A DNA stretch of 64,000 nt from Diphasiastrum complanatum. Its lineage: Eukaryota; Streptophyta; Lycopodiopsida; Lycopodiales; Lycopodiaceae. Below are positions 10,901 through 24,430 of the stretch, piece by piece. Each line of letters opens with the position of its first letter. The first letter of the stretch is position 1. The notes under the pieces were generated by a model, which was given only the letters and a program-made list of their open reading frames with translations, did no database searches and was not told where the DNA came from. The stretch is from positions 52,694,294-52,758,293 of the forward strand of contig CM055104.1 of NCBI GenBank assembly GCA_029204225.1, in the 5' to 3' direction. The translations under genes were made by a program, and so were the position numbers.

Positions 10901-11531
10901 TGATGGCATCTTCCATAGCTTCTTGTAGTGTAGCGTACTGCTCCCATCATTTCAGTTCTTTTCTGATGCTTCGTGGTAATCTAGCTAGAAACCACATGAT
11001 CACCGCATGATCAAGAGTCAGGGCTGCACTGCACTCGGATCGTAGATGTTTGACCCGTTCAATATAGTCCCGAACCCTTTCTTGTTTTCCCATCTTGACT
11101 TTGCTCAGCAGGAGAAACGGGTCTTCTAGGAACTTCCTTGGCTTAAAGCGCGTAATGAGAGCCGCTTTAACCGCTTCCTAGGTGGATTTCTCTTCCTCTT
11201 ACAGGTTAAAAAACCAATCCTAAGCCACTGCAAGTAAGGACATAGGGAATAGCATCAGCTTTTCTACAGGTGTATGTTCACCGTAGATTTCACAAGCTTT
11301 CTCGTAGATTTGGAAGAATCGGATGGGATCTGATGATCCGTCGTATTTTGGTATCTCCATCTGTGGTTCTCTCCGAACTGCATGCAAGGGTGCAACAGGT
11401 ACGAGTTGGCCCATTGGATCCATTGGTGTTGGTTCCGGTTCTGTCTCTTGTTGCACAGTTGCTAATCTGGGAAGGTGTGGTGCCTGATTTGCTATCCTGC
11501 GTGCTATTAATCGTCCCGATCTCAGATTCAT
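7907..11531 (-). pseudogene. gypsy 1 gag-protease region
   Basis: The N-terminus reads MNLRSGR, common in plant gypsy Gag proteins. It is followed by the capsid-type segment (PKYDGSSDPIRFFQIYEKAC, about 11340-11280). After a Glu/Lys-rich linker there are three zinc-knuckle-like motifs: CHLCNATSHDMAFC, CYGCGEGHRIAEC and a degenerate CGYEHCFKNC (10560-10090). The aspartic protease shows AVDAGSGVNLIS and VLLGRPWLR (about 9420-9170), with D-A-G in place of the usual D-S/T-G. A linker to RT contains NYTLDDVVIMMPQ and QPMNLAEPGEEE, both conserved in the copy at 52800-53000. Premature stops and a slip in an A-run make it a pseudogene. Confidence 0.85.
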
Positions 11532-11686
11532 CCAATGGTGGGTTCCAAAGTGATTGGATGTTGCTTATACAGTAGGATGCAGTCTGGATCTTCAAGGATC
11601 TGATCGATCTGATCGGCCGGAATGAATTTTAGGCCTTTTACGGTGGTTTTTTCCTTGATAACTTTTTACTCCTTGCACTGATTGAC

Positions 11687-13090
<1,404 letters not shown>

Positions 13091-15860
13091 TTTGGCATAG
13101 TTTTGACCATACCTCAAGTGATGTAAGTGTCATAAACTTGAGATGGATCGAGTTTGAACAGCTTGGGCGATTAGCATCAAACTTGAGCTATCTAAATTTT
13201 GTAAGCATGAGATTCCATGGATTTGTCACTTTAGAAGCAACTTCTAATGATAAAGGCCAAAACTGAGCCATCTTGATTGAGACACCTCAAAGTTGAACTA
13301 TTTCGAGTGATAGGGGCCATTTCCATCCATAAGGAATCAAACTCAAGCAATCCAATTGTCCTAAACTTAAAGTTGTTCGAGTGACAAGGGACATAATAGC
13401 CAAAATTGAGCTATCGCGATTAAATCATCTAAAATTTGACCTATGTATTGTGATGTGGGTCAATTCCGTTGATAAGGAGTAGAACTCAAGCAATCTAGAC
13501 AAACTCAAGCAATCTAGCATTCCAAAATCGAGCGAGGCTTGATTGATAGACATCAAATTTGATTTATCTTGAGTAGTAGGGGCCAATTCCATCACGAGGG
13601 ATCAAAGTCAAGCAATCTAATCATCCTAAACTTGAAATTGATCGAGTTTGATTACTTGATGAATTATATCAAGTCATAAAAACCAAAATTGCATGTTAGA
13701 CATCAAAATTGAGAAAACAGGCATCAAATTTGAGCTCTTCGATTTTGTAAGCTCAAGATTTTCTAAATTCAATCACTCTATGAAGAACCTCAGCTTATAA
13801 CAGCCAAAATTGAGCTATCTCGATTGATGGAGATTACATTTGAACTATCTCTTGTGATATGGGTCAATTTCATTGATAAGAAGTAGAACTCAAGCAACCT
13901 AAATGTACCAACTTGATATTGATTGATTTTGCTCACTCAATGAGCCACATTGTTGGTTGACAATGACCAAAATCGCATATCAGACATCAAACTTGAGCTC
14001 TCAGGCAATAGACATCAAATTTGAGCTATCTGAATGTCCTAGTCTCAAGATTCTTCTAATTTAAGCACTCAATGAGCAATCTCAAGTGATAAGAGACAAA
14101 ATTGAGCTATCCCAAGTGATAAGAGACAAAATTAAGCTATCTCAAATGATCATACATCAAATTCAATCGGGGTGAGTTGCATAGAAAATGGATTGAACTC
14201 AAGTTGTCTGAAGGTTCTAAAGCAAAGATTCCTTTGATTTGATCACTCAATTAACAACCTCAAGCGAAAAAGGCCAAATTTGAGATACTTGAAGTTACAG
14301 ACATCAAATTTGACAATCTCATGTGGTAGGGACCAATTCAATCGATGAGAGGTGGAACTTGAGAAATTTGAAGGTACCAACTAAATTTTGGTCGATTTTA
14401 ATCATTTAGTAAATCATGTCTATTGACAAGAACCAAATTTGAGTTTTCTCGTGTGTGGCATCAAATTCAAGTTATCTCGAGTGATAGACATCAATTTTGA
14501 GCCATCTCGAGTGATAGGAGCTACTTTCATCAATAAGAGATCAAACTATAGCAAATTGAATATCCTAAACTTGAGATTCATCGAGTGATAGGAAGCAAAC
14601 TTGTAACATAGGCATATCAATCTATCTCGAGCAATAAACATTGAATTTGAGCTATTTGAATGTTCGAAAGGCCGAAAATTCAACTATGTTGAGTGATAGG
14701 TAGCAAATTTGAGCTAGGTCATGTGATAGGAATCAAATCTCAAAAAATGGTGGAACTTGAGCTATCAAGAGTGATAAATCTGAGCTATTTTGGGTGGTAA
14801 AAATTATATGCTAGACATCAAATTCAAGCTATCTCGAGTGATAGATACAACTTGGCAAACATTGGCAAATGATAAATCTGAGCTATTTTGGGTGGTAAAA
14901 ATTAGATGTTAGACATCATATTCAAGCTATCTCGAGTGATAGATATAACTTGGCAAACATTGACAAAGTCTATTATCTAAGTTATTTGTTTGTCATCAAC
15001 GATATTCTATCGACGTATTGGAGATTCTTTACAACATTTCTATACTCTCTTTTCTTGAGGGTACCAATTCTCACATTCTTGAGGGTGCCGATGGTGACAT
15101 TTGATAGATTATCAACAAACCTTATAATGAGCACACCTTGAGTGGCCCTCTGGTGGGCATCTAATTTGAGCTATTTTGAAACATAATCATGAACTTTGAG
15201 GTAGCTAAATGCCTTTAAATGTTCAAAAATTCAATATTTATCCAAAATTGAGCTATCTCAAGTCATAGACATCAAAACAGAGCTATCTCAAGTGGTACAC
15301 ATGAAGTTTGAGCTATCTCAAGTGATAAATATGAAATTTGAGCCATTTCGGATTTACGGCCCAATTCCATCAATGAGCCCAGATGAAACTCAAGCAACCT
15401 AACTGTTTTAATTTTGAGACTAATTAAGTTTGAACAATCTATCAACTATGTCGAGTGATTAGGACTGAAATCCCATGCTAGGCATTGAGTTTCGGCTATC
15501 TTGAGTGAAAGGCATCAAATTTGTACTTTCTCAAATGTGTAAGCTCAAGATTGCACTAATTTGATCTCTTTAGGAGCAATCTCTAATGATAATGGCCAAA
15601 ATTGAGCTATCTTAATTTGAACACATCATTCTTTAGTTATCTATCATTTGCAAGGGATCAAACAAAAGCAATCTTAACATACCAAGTTTGCGATTGATCA
15701 AGTTTGATCACTCGATCCATTATGTGGAGCCATAAAGATTAGAATCACATGTTTGGAATCCAAGTTAGAAGTATCATTACTCTTTTTTCTGAAAATTGAG
15801 AAATGACCAAAATCACACGTTAGGCATTGAATTTGAGTAATATAGACTCAGGTATGGGGG
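13091..15860. repeat. Degenerate minisatellite array, about 2.8 kb
   Basis: The region is built from imperfect copies of a few short phrases: GAGCTATCTCGAGTGATAG, GACATCAAATTTGAGC, CCAATTCCATCGATAAG, AACTCAAGCAATCTA and GATCGAGTTTGATCACTC. Spacings are irregular, commonly near 20-30 bp between small units and 120-300 bp between recurrences of the larger phrase. There is no open frame of note except a chance one at 14950-15141. It lies directly inside the LTR boundary at 13074-13090, so it may be the untranslated internal part of a non-autonomous LTR element that has expanded and decayed. The unit is not one I recognise. Confidence 0.75.
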
Positions 15861-16115
15861 TGAAAGACTAATCAAACCATTTGAGCTAGAGGTGGCACAA
15901 AAGTGACCACATGGATAACTAGCTTGTGGCACCCAAGCATTCATAGTACAACATACATCCATCCCAATTGCTTAACTATTTTGATTCGATCCTTAACAGA
16001 GGGACTAAAGTGGAGTATGGCTCCATGTGAACACCAATTGGAGGAGAGCCAGAGCAAGCTAGAGCAACTAGAGTATGATCCACGTGAAAAACAATTGGAG
16101 GAGAGCTAGAGCAAG

Positions 16116-16315
16116 CTATGTGTTTGGTTGTACAGCCTATGTCCATGTTCCCAAGGATGATAGGTAGAATTTAGATGAAAACTCAAGAAAGTGTATCTTC
16201 TTGGGATACAATGAGGAATAGAAAGCTCATAGACTATATGAGAAGATCATTAGTCGGGATGTGATCTTTGATGAGGATCACACACCTCATGTGGTGGAAC
16301 ATGAGAAGGAAGGAA
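16116..16315 (+). pseudogene. copia integrase C-terminal scrap
   Basis: The plus frame reads VFGCTAYVHVPKDD, then RKCIFLGYNEE, then ISRDVIFDEDHTPHVVEHE. This is the conserved end of a copia integrase (VFGC.AYVH.P, KCIFLGY, SRDV.FDE). Two TAG codons interrupt it; the one at 16219-16221 lies between NEE and KAHRLYEK, where copia proteins commonly have Gln. No RT follows, so this is an isolated fragment. Confidence 0.8.
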
Positions 16316-16534
16316 CAATTAAATTCATCCCAATACTTGATTCAAAGCACGAAAAACCTTAATCCACTTGGGAAGAGGCTCAAGATGGATGATCATATGG
16401 TTGATCAGGATGAGGAATCTGATGAGACAAAGAAGTGGAAGGAAGCAAGAAAATTGAGCTACGATTGTCCGGTGCTCAAGATTTATCTAATTTCATTCAC
16501 TCTTGAGTGGTGTGTACTCTTAATCACCCCAGTA

Positions 16535-17058
16535 ACCACAACATAGATTGTTGATGCCTCTTGGTACATGCCTCTTGGTACAATGCTTCTTTTATGTCCA
16601 TCTTCAATATATACCACATTATAGATTGTAGAATTTTCTTGCATCTTTGGCATGTGGTTGTTTTATGTCGAGCTTAAGTATAAACCACAATATGGATCGT
16701 TGATTCTTTGTTGTACAACATGTCCTCAATGTGTCGCTACTTTTTGTCGAGCTTCAATATGAAAAACAATATGGATCGCTAATGCTTCTTGGTACAACTT
16801 CTTGGAGAAACACATCTTTGATGTGTTGCTACTTTATGTTGAGCTTCAATGTAGACCACATTATAGATTACACATGTTTCTTGCATCTTTGGCGTTTTGT
16901 TGCTTTATGTCGAGCTTCGGTATAAGCCATAGTATGGATTGTTGATGCCTCCTTGTACAACACATCTTCGACGTGTTGCTACTCTTTGTCAAGCTTCAAT
17001 ATGAACCACAATATGGATTGTTGATGCTTCTGGGTACAATGTGTCTTTGATGTCTTAA
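16535..17058. repeat. About six copies of a roughly 90-bp minisatellite
   Basis: A unit built from ACCACAATATGGATTGTTGA, a TGCTTCTTGGTACAA block, CATCTTTGATGTGTTGCTAC and TTTATGTCGAGCTTCAATAT recurs about six times head to tail, with substitutions and small deletions. It follows the copia integrase fragment. No protein frame is maintained across the units. Confidence 0.8.
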
Positions 17059-17527
17059 CAAGGGCCATCATTTGTTTTCATATCTTGAGTGATCTATCAT
17101 TTGTTTTATCTTGAAGGCCATTATATGTTTTCATATCCTGAGAGCCATCATCAGATGCCAAAGTGCTTGATTGCATGTGATGGGCATTAAGTATGGTCAA
17201 ACCAAGGACAGATAGTTACATGCTCCCATGTGACCCGATTGTTTTGGGTATAGAAGAGACGGTGAACGATGGGAAATGCTCAAGACAACAATCATGCACT
17301 TATAACTGAGCCTTGGGTGACGGATGGATTCACCAGCTTGTGAAATCACAAAGCTATGCAGTGGATAAAAACCAATTTTCATTTGCTTGTTTTGTGTATG
17401 TGTATGCACATGCACGTGCATGTGTGTGTTTGTGTGGTGAGGGGGGAGGGGGGTAGCTAGGGGAATAGATATAAATTTTATTATTGACTTTTGTGACATG
17501 ACTTTGTCACGTGTTTGTTTATTACTC

Positions 17528-17530
<3 letters not shown>

Positions 17531-17616
<86 letters not shown>
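17531..17616. repeat. (TC)n microsatellite, 86 bp
   Basis: 43 uninterrupted TC units, in the opposite orientation to the GA tracts at 11.7 and 12.6 kb. Flanks on both sides share the phrase TTGTGACATGACTTTGTCACGTG or a near copy of it (17490 and 17665), suggesting the tract sits within or beside a short duplication. Confidence 0.97.
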
Positions 17617-17618
<2 letters not shown>

Positions 17619-18179
17619 GGTCCCTGGAGTTGGGATAGAGTACACACAAATCTTATTTGTGGATTGTGTGACATAACTTTTTAATGTGTCTGCTTGTTGC
17701 TTGGGTGTGTACAACAAATAACCTCTCTATTTGTTTTGTGTTGAAACAATCCCCCATCAAACCCATGAAAATCAAACTAGAATAGATGCAACTTATTCTA
17801 AATTTATTTGAATGCTTTGCAATACTTTCATTGGAAGAACTTACAATTGTAATTCCCTTACAAGTTTTAAGGTCTGTGTGACATGACTTTGAACAGTGGC
17901 TACCCTATAAGGGGTGTATGAATATTGGACGGATTGACCTACCTCAAGACCAAAAGTGCCTTTAAAACATGTGGGGGGGAGCGAGTAAATATACCTCATT
18001 GACTATTTGCATTGCTCTTGCCTAAAAGGCTGCTTGTAAATGAGGGACTTTCCTTAAATGTGCGCACCTTAGAATATGGGATGACTCCAAAACAACGCTA
18101 CTTTGAGCAAGAGGTCTTCCCAAAACCAAAAGTGCCTAAAGAAGGGGGGCGCACATTTATTTGTTGGACTCACATTCTT

Positions 18180-18720
18180 TAGAACTTTCAATGTCTTGCA
18201 TTTATACATTTTTTAATCTATTGGACCCTTAGATTTTTTGGGCTGTCTATGTCTTGAATTTTTACAGTTTCAATGGTTTTAGTCTTTAAAACCCTTGGAT
18301 ATTTTAGGGCTTTCAAATGTCTTGAATTTTTACATTTTTTATGCTTTTCATCTTTTTGATGCATGAATTTTTACTTTTTTAGGCTTTTAATATTATAGTT
18401 CCTAGCATTTTTCAGGACTTTCAATGTCTTCAATCAGTCTCATTTTTTGGGCTTCTAATATTTTAATTCCTAGAATGTTTTAGGACTTTCAATGTCTTAA
18501 ATTAATCTCATTTTTTGGGCTTTTAATTTGATGAACTTGCATTTTCATAGAACTTTTAATGTTTTCAATTTTGACATTTTGTGGGCTTTTAATTTGCTTA
18601 AATTCTATATTTAGGGGTTCTATTTAAGGGTTTAATGTATTTAGTTTTCCTTTTTACATTTTATCAGTGCTTCTAATTATTTGTGTTTTTACATTTTATT
18701 GATGTTTTAATGTAGTTTTA
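18180..18720. repeat. AT-rich degenerate tandem repeat
   Basis: Diverged copies of a phrase like GGACTTTCAATGTCTTGAAT, ACATTTTTTGGGCTTTTAAT and TTCCTAGAATTTTTCAGG follow each other at spacings of about 60-80 bp. No coding content is seen. The larger interval 17620-19000 has no recognisable gene. Confidence 0.55.
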
Positions 18721-19506
18721 AAGAAAATAAAGTATTTATAAATTGTGATACAGAAGAAAAATGTGAATTGCAAATGCATATCTTTTATAATTTGGGATTA
18801 CCTACATGACAATACAAGTTTTCTTAGGTGTTCACAAATTGTGTGTGAATACCTACCTCATATTCATAATTTTTGCAAAGTAGGAAAAATGTGTATACAT
18901 TTTTTTATCATTTAGATTTACCTAGATAGCATTACAAGTTTTCCTTGCATAGGTTGAACCAATTTCCTAATTTGAAAACCTTGGAGATCCATTGCAAGTA
19001 GGGAAAAGATTTCCCTACTTCGACACTCCAAAACTCCCATATGCAAATGGGAAAATCATAGGAAATTTAGGGATTTCCCACATGGAGAATGGTTTCATTT
19101 TTCTTGTTAGTGTTAGTACAAACAATATCAGTTCCAACAAGGATCCATTCCAGAACTATGAATTCGCAGGCAATGTCTACGCCAAGGCGCCGTTGAAACC
19201 AGCAAGCGACAGACCAGTAGATCAGGCAGAGGAGCCAGCGTAGAAGGCCGGGACAGCAAAGAAGAAGCAAGCAGATCGGGCCTGAGTGCGAGGAAGGACC
19301 TGTCAGGCAGTAGCAGGATCAGCGAGCAGTAAGCATCAACGGGCCAGCGAACCTTTACTTCTAAAGAGAAAAATAAGAGCGAGCAGACAGAGATAGCGCG
19401 ACCAGGGCAGCAAGCAGGCCATAGTGAGCAGCAGAGGAGGGATCGTGCCAGTACCAAGAGCAGTAGTCGTGAACAGAGGAGGAGGAGGAAGAGGAAGAGG
19501 AGAGCG

Positions 19507-19997
19507 ATGTCTGGCGATGGCGATGGAGCGCTCAATCCTGCGCTGCTACTGACAGAAGATGTATAGAGATCAATTCTGGGACGGCTTCCAGCGGTTGCGC
19601 TTGCACGGGCTGCTTGTGTGTGCAGATGGCCGGGGATCCTGAAGTGCTGTCAGCAGCGTTCAAGGCGCCGTGGAAGCTCCGGATCGTTGGTAGGCCGTCT
19701 TCTAGTAGATTTTGGCAGATTCATAGCCTCAAGGTTTTTGCAACTTCTCACACACTGCAACGATGGGACACCGTTGCCGGTCTCGCTATCAAGTATCAAG
19801 TGCATATAACCGACATAAGACAACTCAATAATATCATGAGTGATCACGACATCACTCTCGAGATCCATTGCTCATACCTATCACAAGTTCAAAAATATTG
19901 GAAGGAAAATTTGGACTCACATACTTTCTTTTCCCAAAACGTGCAATCCATGGAGTTGACTCTAGACCCTGACTCGGCTGTTCCCCGAGATTCATAG
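19507..19997 (+). pseudogene. F-box/LysM protein gene, disrupted
   Basis: Starting from ATG 19507, the frame reaches TAG at 19564-19566, then reads RSILGRLPAVALARAACVCR, which has the pattern of an F-box core. A frameshift near 19626-19630 then moves to a frame reading MAGDPEVLSAAFKAPWKLR, followed by SHTLQRWDTVAGLAIKYQVH and ITDIRQLNNIMSDHD, a LysM domain. F-box followed by FKAPWKLR and a single LysM is the layout of the plant F-box/LysM family (Arabidopsis At1g55000 type), an SCF substrate-receptor-like protein of unknown target. The expected end of LysM is not in frame. The surrounding 19180-19700 is more GC-rich than its neighbours. It could also be exon 1 of a longer damaged gene; GAGGTATGC at the end (19996) resembles a donor site. 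Confidence 0.7.
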
Positions 19998-22670
19998 AGG
20001 TATGCTTCCTTCGATCACTTTTTGGGTCTAATGAATTATCGCTTCTTTGAATAAATGGTGGTGTGGTATTAAATGTGCTTTTTACGTTTGCTAACCCTTG
20101 ATAGCATGGAGATGGGTTATTCCATTATGTAATCTTGAATGTACTTGTGTTTTATTTACCTGAGGTTCACTAGTCTGAGTTGATGTTTGGTGTCAGTATC
20201 GATAAATTGCATGGATGATTGATCTCAGGTCAAACAAGATCAAGTTACGACTATATGACATTTCCTAAAGATATAATATTCAATAGCTTGAGTAGAGGTG
20301 AGCACCCAGACACCTAGCAACCAAGGTGTGTCGGTCCCCTGAGCACGGTGTGGAAAATAGCCGAATACGCAATATCAGTTGATTTTGATCCCTTATGTGC
20401 AGAAAATCACCTATGAATCGATCGTCTTGTTGAGAACCTGGAGAATTACCATATGAACTGAACCTGTATATCAAGCACCATAAGTTGAGCCTAGCAAATG
20501 TCACTCATGAGATAAGATCAGTAATAAGAACACATCATGGACCCTTTTCTTATGACTGATTGACGAAAACCCAAACACTTTTATGGATTTAGGCATCACA
20601 TTGGGCCCAAATCACGATGTTTTGAATCATCTCTTAGTGGGAGAGAACATTTGACCATAGCTTTATGAAACTACCCCCTAATGAAGCTCAAGTGATACTA
20701 GCCTTAAGTATATAATCATGCACCTCTAAATTGGTCTTTAGTCGAGAATATCAATATGGGGACAAAGGTAACATAGAAATAAAAGACCAACCAAGTATCA
20801 CCAAAGGGACTACGCGAATGGCATTAGATTGCATAGGTGCAGTAGGGAATGAAATCGAAGATCACAGAGAGGATAGAAGAAAGCTTTTCAAGTGAAATTC
20901 AATGAGTCATCAACCCTAAACCCACTTGATCTAGAAGAGAATAGTTCAACACTACCAAGAGGATATACCATTGAGAACCAAGGTTGGTTATGAGACGCTG
21001 AACGACGAATATTACCTTGGCCATAAAAGAGGGAACGAATGTATGTTTCATGTCGATATGAATGTGGATTTTCAACAAATCTAGCAGTGTCCCTAGTACC
21101 TCAAAATACAACTTGGATAGATGCAACCGATTCCCAGGATTGGAAACGACGTTACCCTGATCACTCACGTAAGGGCATTGTGGGCCCTTCCCCCACTGGG
21201 GATCTTCCGACGGGACCAATCCCTGACAGAAAATCCGCCCAACACTTATATATACTTGGAGGTTTCCCTTGTAAAGAGGATTCATATGTATTTTGATTTC
21301 ATTCTATATTGTAGGATTTCATTCTAATTATTGAGTTTCATGAGAATTGAACTTGTGAGGGAGTTATTAATGAGATATCATGCTCTTAGAGGTTTATGAT
21401 CTTGTGATGTATGGTTATGACTCTCTAGAGTATTCATAGTTGATAGTATATAAAGGTAAGTAGGAGGCTGAGAAGAGTGTTGTCACTCCACCATCTGAGA
21501 GTATAATGTTGAGTCAAAAGTAAGACAATTCATTTCTACTTTCAAGTAGACAACGAGCTATGATCCATCGTTGAGCTACAATGAGCTACAGCCCAAATTT
21601 GAGACATAATTACCTCCAAGTATTATTGATTTGTCAACCTTGAGACAACTATACTCCTCTCTTTGATAAATCACAATGCCATCGCTGCCCATAGCAGAAG
21701 TTTATCTCTCATTGGAAATGCAACAGTCAGTAGAACTGACTTGACCTTCATCGCTGACAGAGATGCATTCTATCTCGATCTTCTACAACTACCATGTATT
21801 CACTTGAGTGAATTGAGTATGAATGCTACTCTGTTGCCCCTGCTATGCTATCCATTACTGGCAGATCGTTGATTTAGAAGGAAGACCTACAACTCTCATC
21901 AATGTGACAGAGAGTTCATCGATGCCGACATCAGTTGCTCATCACAAATCATTGACTTATGTGTCAGAGTCACAACTATGAAGAAGCGATCAGTTCTGAG
22001 CAACCTTCAAGATCTCTAAGTGTTGGTTAATTAGAGACAAACATTGTAGATGCTTTCACACATCGATTTTTTTCAGACTGATTATCAATAATAAGCTCAT
22101 AGCTTTTACAGAGCAGAGTTAGCTTCTTGAGCATGTGATTTCACCCACTATTGTCTTGTGCTCATGGCATTAAACTAACGTGTATGTCTATACACAAATA
22201 TGAATCAATCACTATCTTTTATTGCGTTCAGAATTCTTGTCAAAATTGTATGCTTTGCTCCTACGTCTTCATGTCTAACATTCGTACTGCTTTGTCTAAT
22301 TGTCTACTTTTCCGCTTCCGCAAATAACCACGCAATTAAGCTCTATCTTAATCTTGTGTTCGCCTATTGTCATAGTAGTGCACACACCGAGGGAATTAGT
22401 TGACCACTGCTTTCGTGCAGTAGTAGGATCGTCCTGATCCAATCATCCATCTGTCGAAGTCCACTAGATTCCCCAGCACAAGGCACTTATTTGTCTTTTT
22501 TTTTCTTGAATTTTTAGCAGGCTCAACAATGAATTGTTACTTCAATTATGGCAGTGATGGCTCTACTCTTAGTTAGACTCAAAACTATCTCTTACCTTTA
22601 GCAAAGGTGTAGTATCAGATGGAAAAGATATACGCTCAGGTGCTCATAATAGGACTCTGATTACAATAAT
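19998..22670. other. No recognisable gene; probable decayed repeat sequence
   Basis: Only short frames without known motifs occur. The longest, 20899-21285 on the minus strand, has no domain I recognise. A TATATATAC box near 21248 after a C-rich stretch resembles an LTR promoter but no matching copy was found. Confidence 0.4.
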
Positions 22671-22674
22671 CAAC

Positions 22675-22922
22675 TATGTACAATTTACATTTGTGCAGAT
22701 GTATGCACAAAAGATTGACATGGAGCCGTTGTGCCGAAGATCGTGGTTGTTGTCATTGTCAAGTTAGTTGCACAGTACAAAAAGAGCGTGAGAAGGCTTC
22801 GATTAGTCGATGACATCGAGCAGGTCATTGTCGTGGCCAATCAAGTTGATAAGTCGATATGTCAGCCAAGTCGGGTTTCCTCGATAAGTCAGACGCCATT
22901 CTCTTGACTGTCTTCAATAACA
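22675..22922 (-). repeat. Start of a copia 3' LTR (approximate left limit)
   Basis: On the minus strand the pol remnant ends GGATCCAGATTAAGGGGTGG and is followed by TGTTATTGAAG, a polypurine tract and LTR start at 22922. The same arrangement (GGGGGGG then TGTTGGATTTATC) lies at 58021. Both LTRs share GAGCGTGAGAAGGC. The left end here is an estimate. Confidence 0.5.
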
Positions 22923-24430
22923 CCACCCCTTAATCTGGATCCGTAAATTCCTTGATCTTCAGACTAAGCAATGCACAATGCATTGGTGAATAGATCTGCA
23001 ATCATGTCTGGTGTTCGATAGGACGTTAAACTTACCTCTCTGTTTAGAATTTTGCCCCTGACATAGTGATATCGAATCTCCATGTGCTTACTCCTAGAGT
23101 GAAATCTAAGGTTGGTCGATAAGGCAATGGCACTCTGATTATCACAGAAAATAATTGTTGGGGTGTACTAATTCAGACTAATATCTGACAGAAAATTCCT
23201 CAAACAAAATCTTTTTTTATAGATTGAAAAGCTGCAATGTAATCTGCTTCTGTAGAGGAAAGAGCAAAAGAGGTTTGCTTACGATTGTTCCAAGATATAG
23301 GACCGCCGTTGAGGAAGAATTTAAATCCAGATTTGGATTTACGAATATCTACATCTCCTCCCCAGCTTACATCAGAATATCTACTGAGCCTTGTCCTTGT
23401 CGACGTCCCCATAGTAGATGCACTAGTCTCCATAGTAGGTGCACTGGTCTGTAGTAGTTTGAATGTATCTCTTATAAGAGCCTTCCAATGGGTGATGCTA
23501 GGATTAGCCATGAATTGGCTGAGTAAGCTGACTGCAAAAGCGTTATCAAGTCTTGTACATACCATTTCATACATGAGAGATCCAAATATCGATTGATAAA
23601 GGATACTCTCTCATCTACTCCTCTTCCTGCTTGGTCTAAGGACATTGATTCTTCGACAATCGTAGACCTGGATCTATCGGTGAGTGAGCTAACTTTCAAT
23701 TAATTAGATTATATTTGATAAGAGTATTGTGAAGATCTGTTGAGTGATATAAATCGGTTGTCTGCGTGGATTTGAATGCCCAGACAGTAAAGAGCTTCAT
23801 CCAGATCGGGTCATGTCGAAGACAACATTTGTTTTAGCATCTTTCACTAGATTGGTACTGTTGCTGAAAAACAATGCGTCATCGACACACAAGGCGATGA
23901 TAATGAAAGAATGATGCACTGACTTTAAATAAACATTGCAATCGGTAGTGCTTGGTTGAAAACCATGTTGGATGAGGAATGCGTTGATCCTCTAAAACCA
24001 AGCTCTTGCTGATTGCTTTAAGCCATAAAGTGCCTTATGGGGTTTACAGACAGATGCTTCATACATCCGTGAATGTATTCTTTAGGCTGTAGCATGTAGA
24101 TGTCTTTTTTGATGACTCTGTTCAGATAGGCTGTCTAGACATTGAGTTGATGTACTTCAATTGCTGGTGGATCAGCATTCGATAGGAGAGTTTGGATCGA
24201 TGAATGCTTGGCTATTAGACTAAAAGTCTCGTTGTAGTCAATGTTGGGGATCTGAGTGAATCCTCGTGCTACTAGTTGGGCCTTCCTTCGATCAATAGCT
24301 CCATTGGCATTGTACTTGATCTTAAAGACCCATTTCTCATCCTTATTCGTACTGATAAGTTGGCAATATAAAATATCATAAGGACAATCTGGGATCTAGT
24401 ATCTCATTTTTTTCTTATTCAAAAAAAATG
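22923..24430 (-). pseudogene. copia RT-RNase H relic A
   Basis: The best-preserved piece (23200-23574) is copia RNase H: YSDVSWGGDVDIRKSKSG, GGPISWNNRKQTSFALSSTE and ADYIAA. Downstream, LKIKEFTDPD precedes the polypurine tract. Upstream (23800-24420) broken frames retain RT phrases such as FTQIPNIDYNETFS and IKKDIYMLQPKEYIHG, with stops and shifts. A closely similar block with the same order is at 58028-59715, so both are copies of one family. Integrase and gag are missing here. Confidence 0.8.

Larger units (their letters stand above)
5405..11531 (-). mobile_element. Ty3/gypsy element 1 coding region (single gag-pol frame, broken)
   Basis: Gag, zinc fingers, aspartic protease, RT, RNase H and integrase follow in Ty3/gypsy order on the minus strand. 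All segments lie in one reading frame of about 6.1 kb from a start giving MNLRSGR (11531) to the TAG at 5405-5407. The frame is broken by eight nonsense codons (11220 TAG, 11199 TAA, 11178 TAG, 10947 TGA, 10671 TAG, 8580 TAG, 8081 TGA, 7907 TAG) and by one frameshift in an 11-A run at about 8353-8363. The integrase ends in a GPY/F-type module without a chromodomain, pointing to a non-chromovirus (OTA-like) lineage. A shorter rearranged relative lies at 50100-53090. Confidence 0.85.

Noticed and set aside
13091-15860. Leucine-rich-repeat or other repeat-protein gene
   Set aside because: Units are not multiples of three at constant spacing, and stops occur throughout in all frames.
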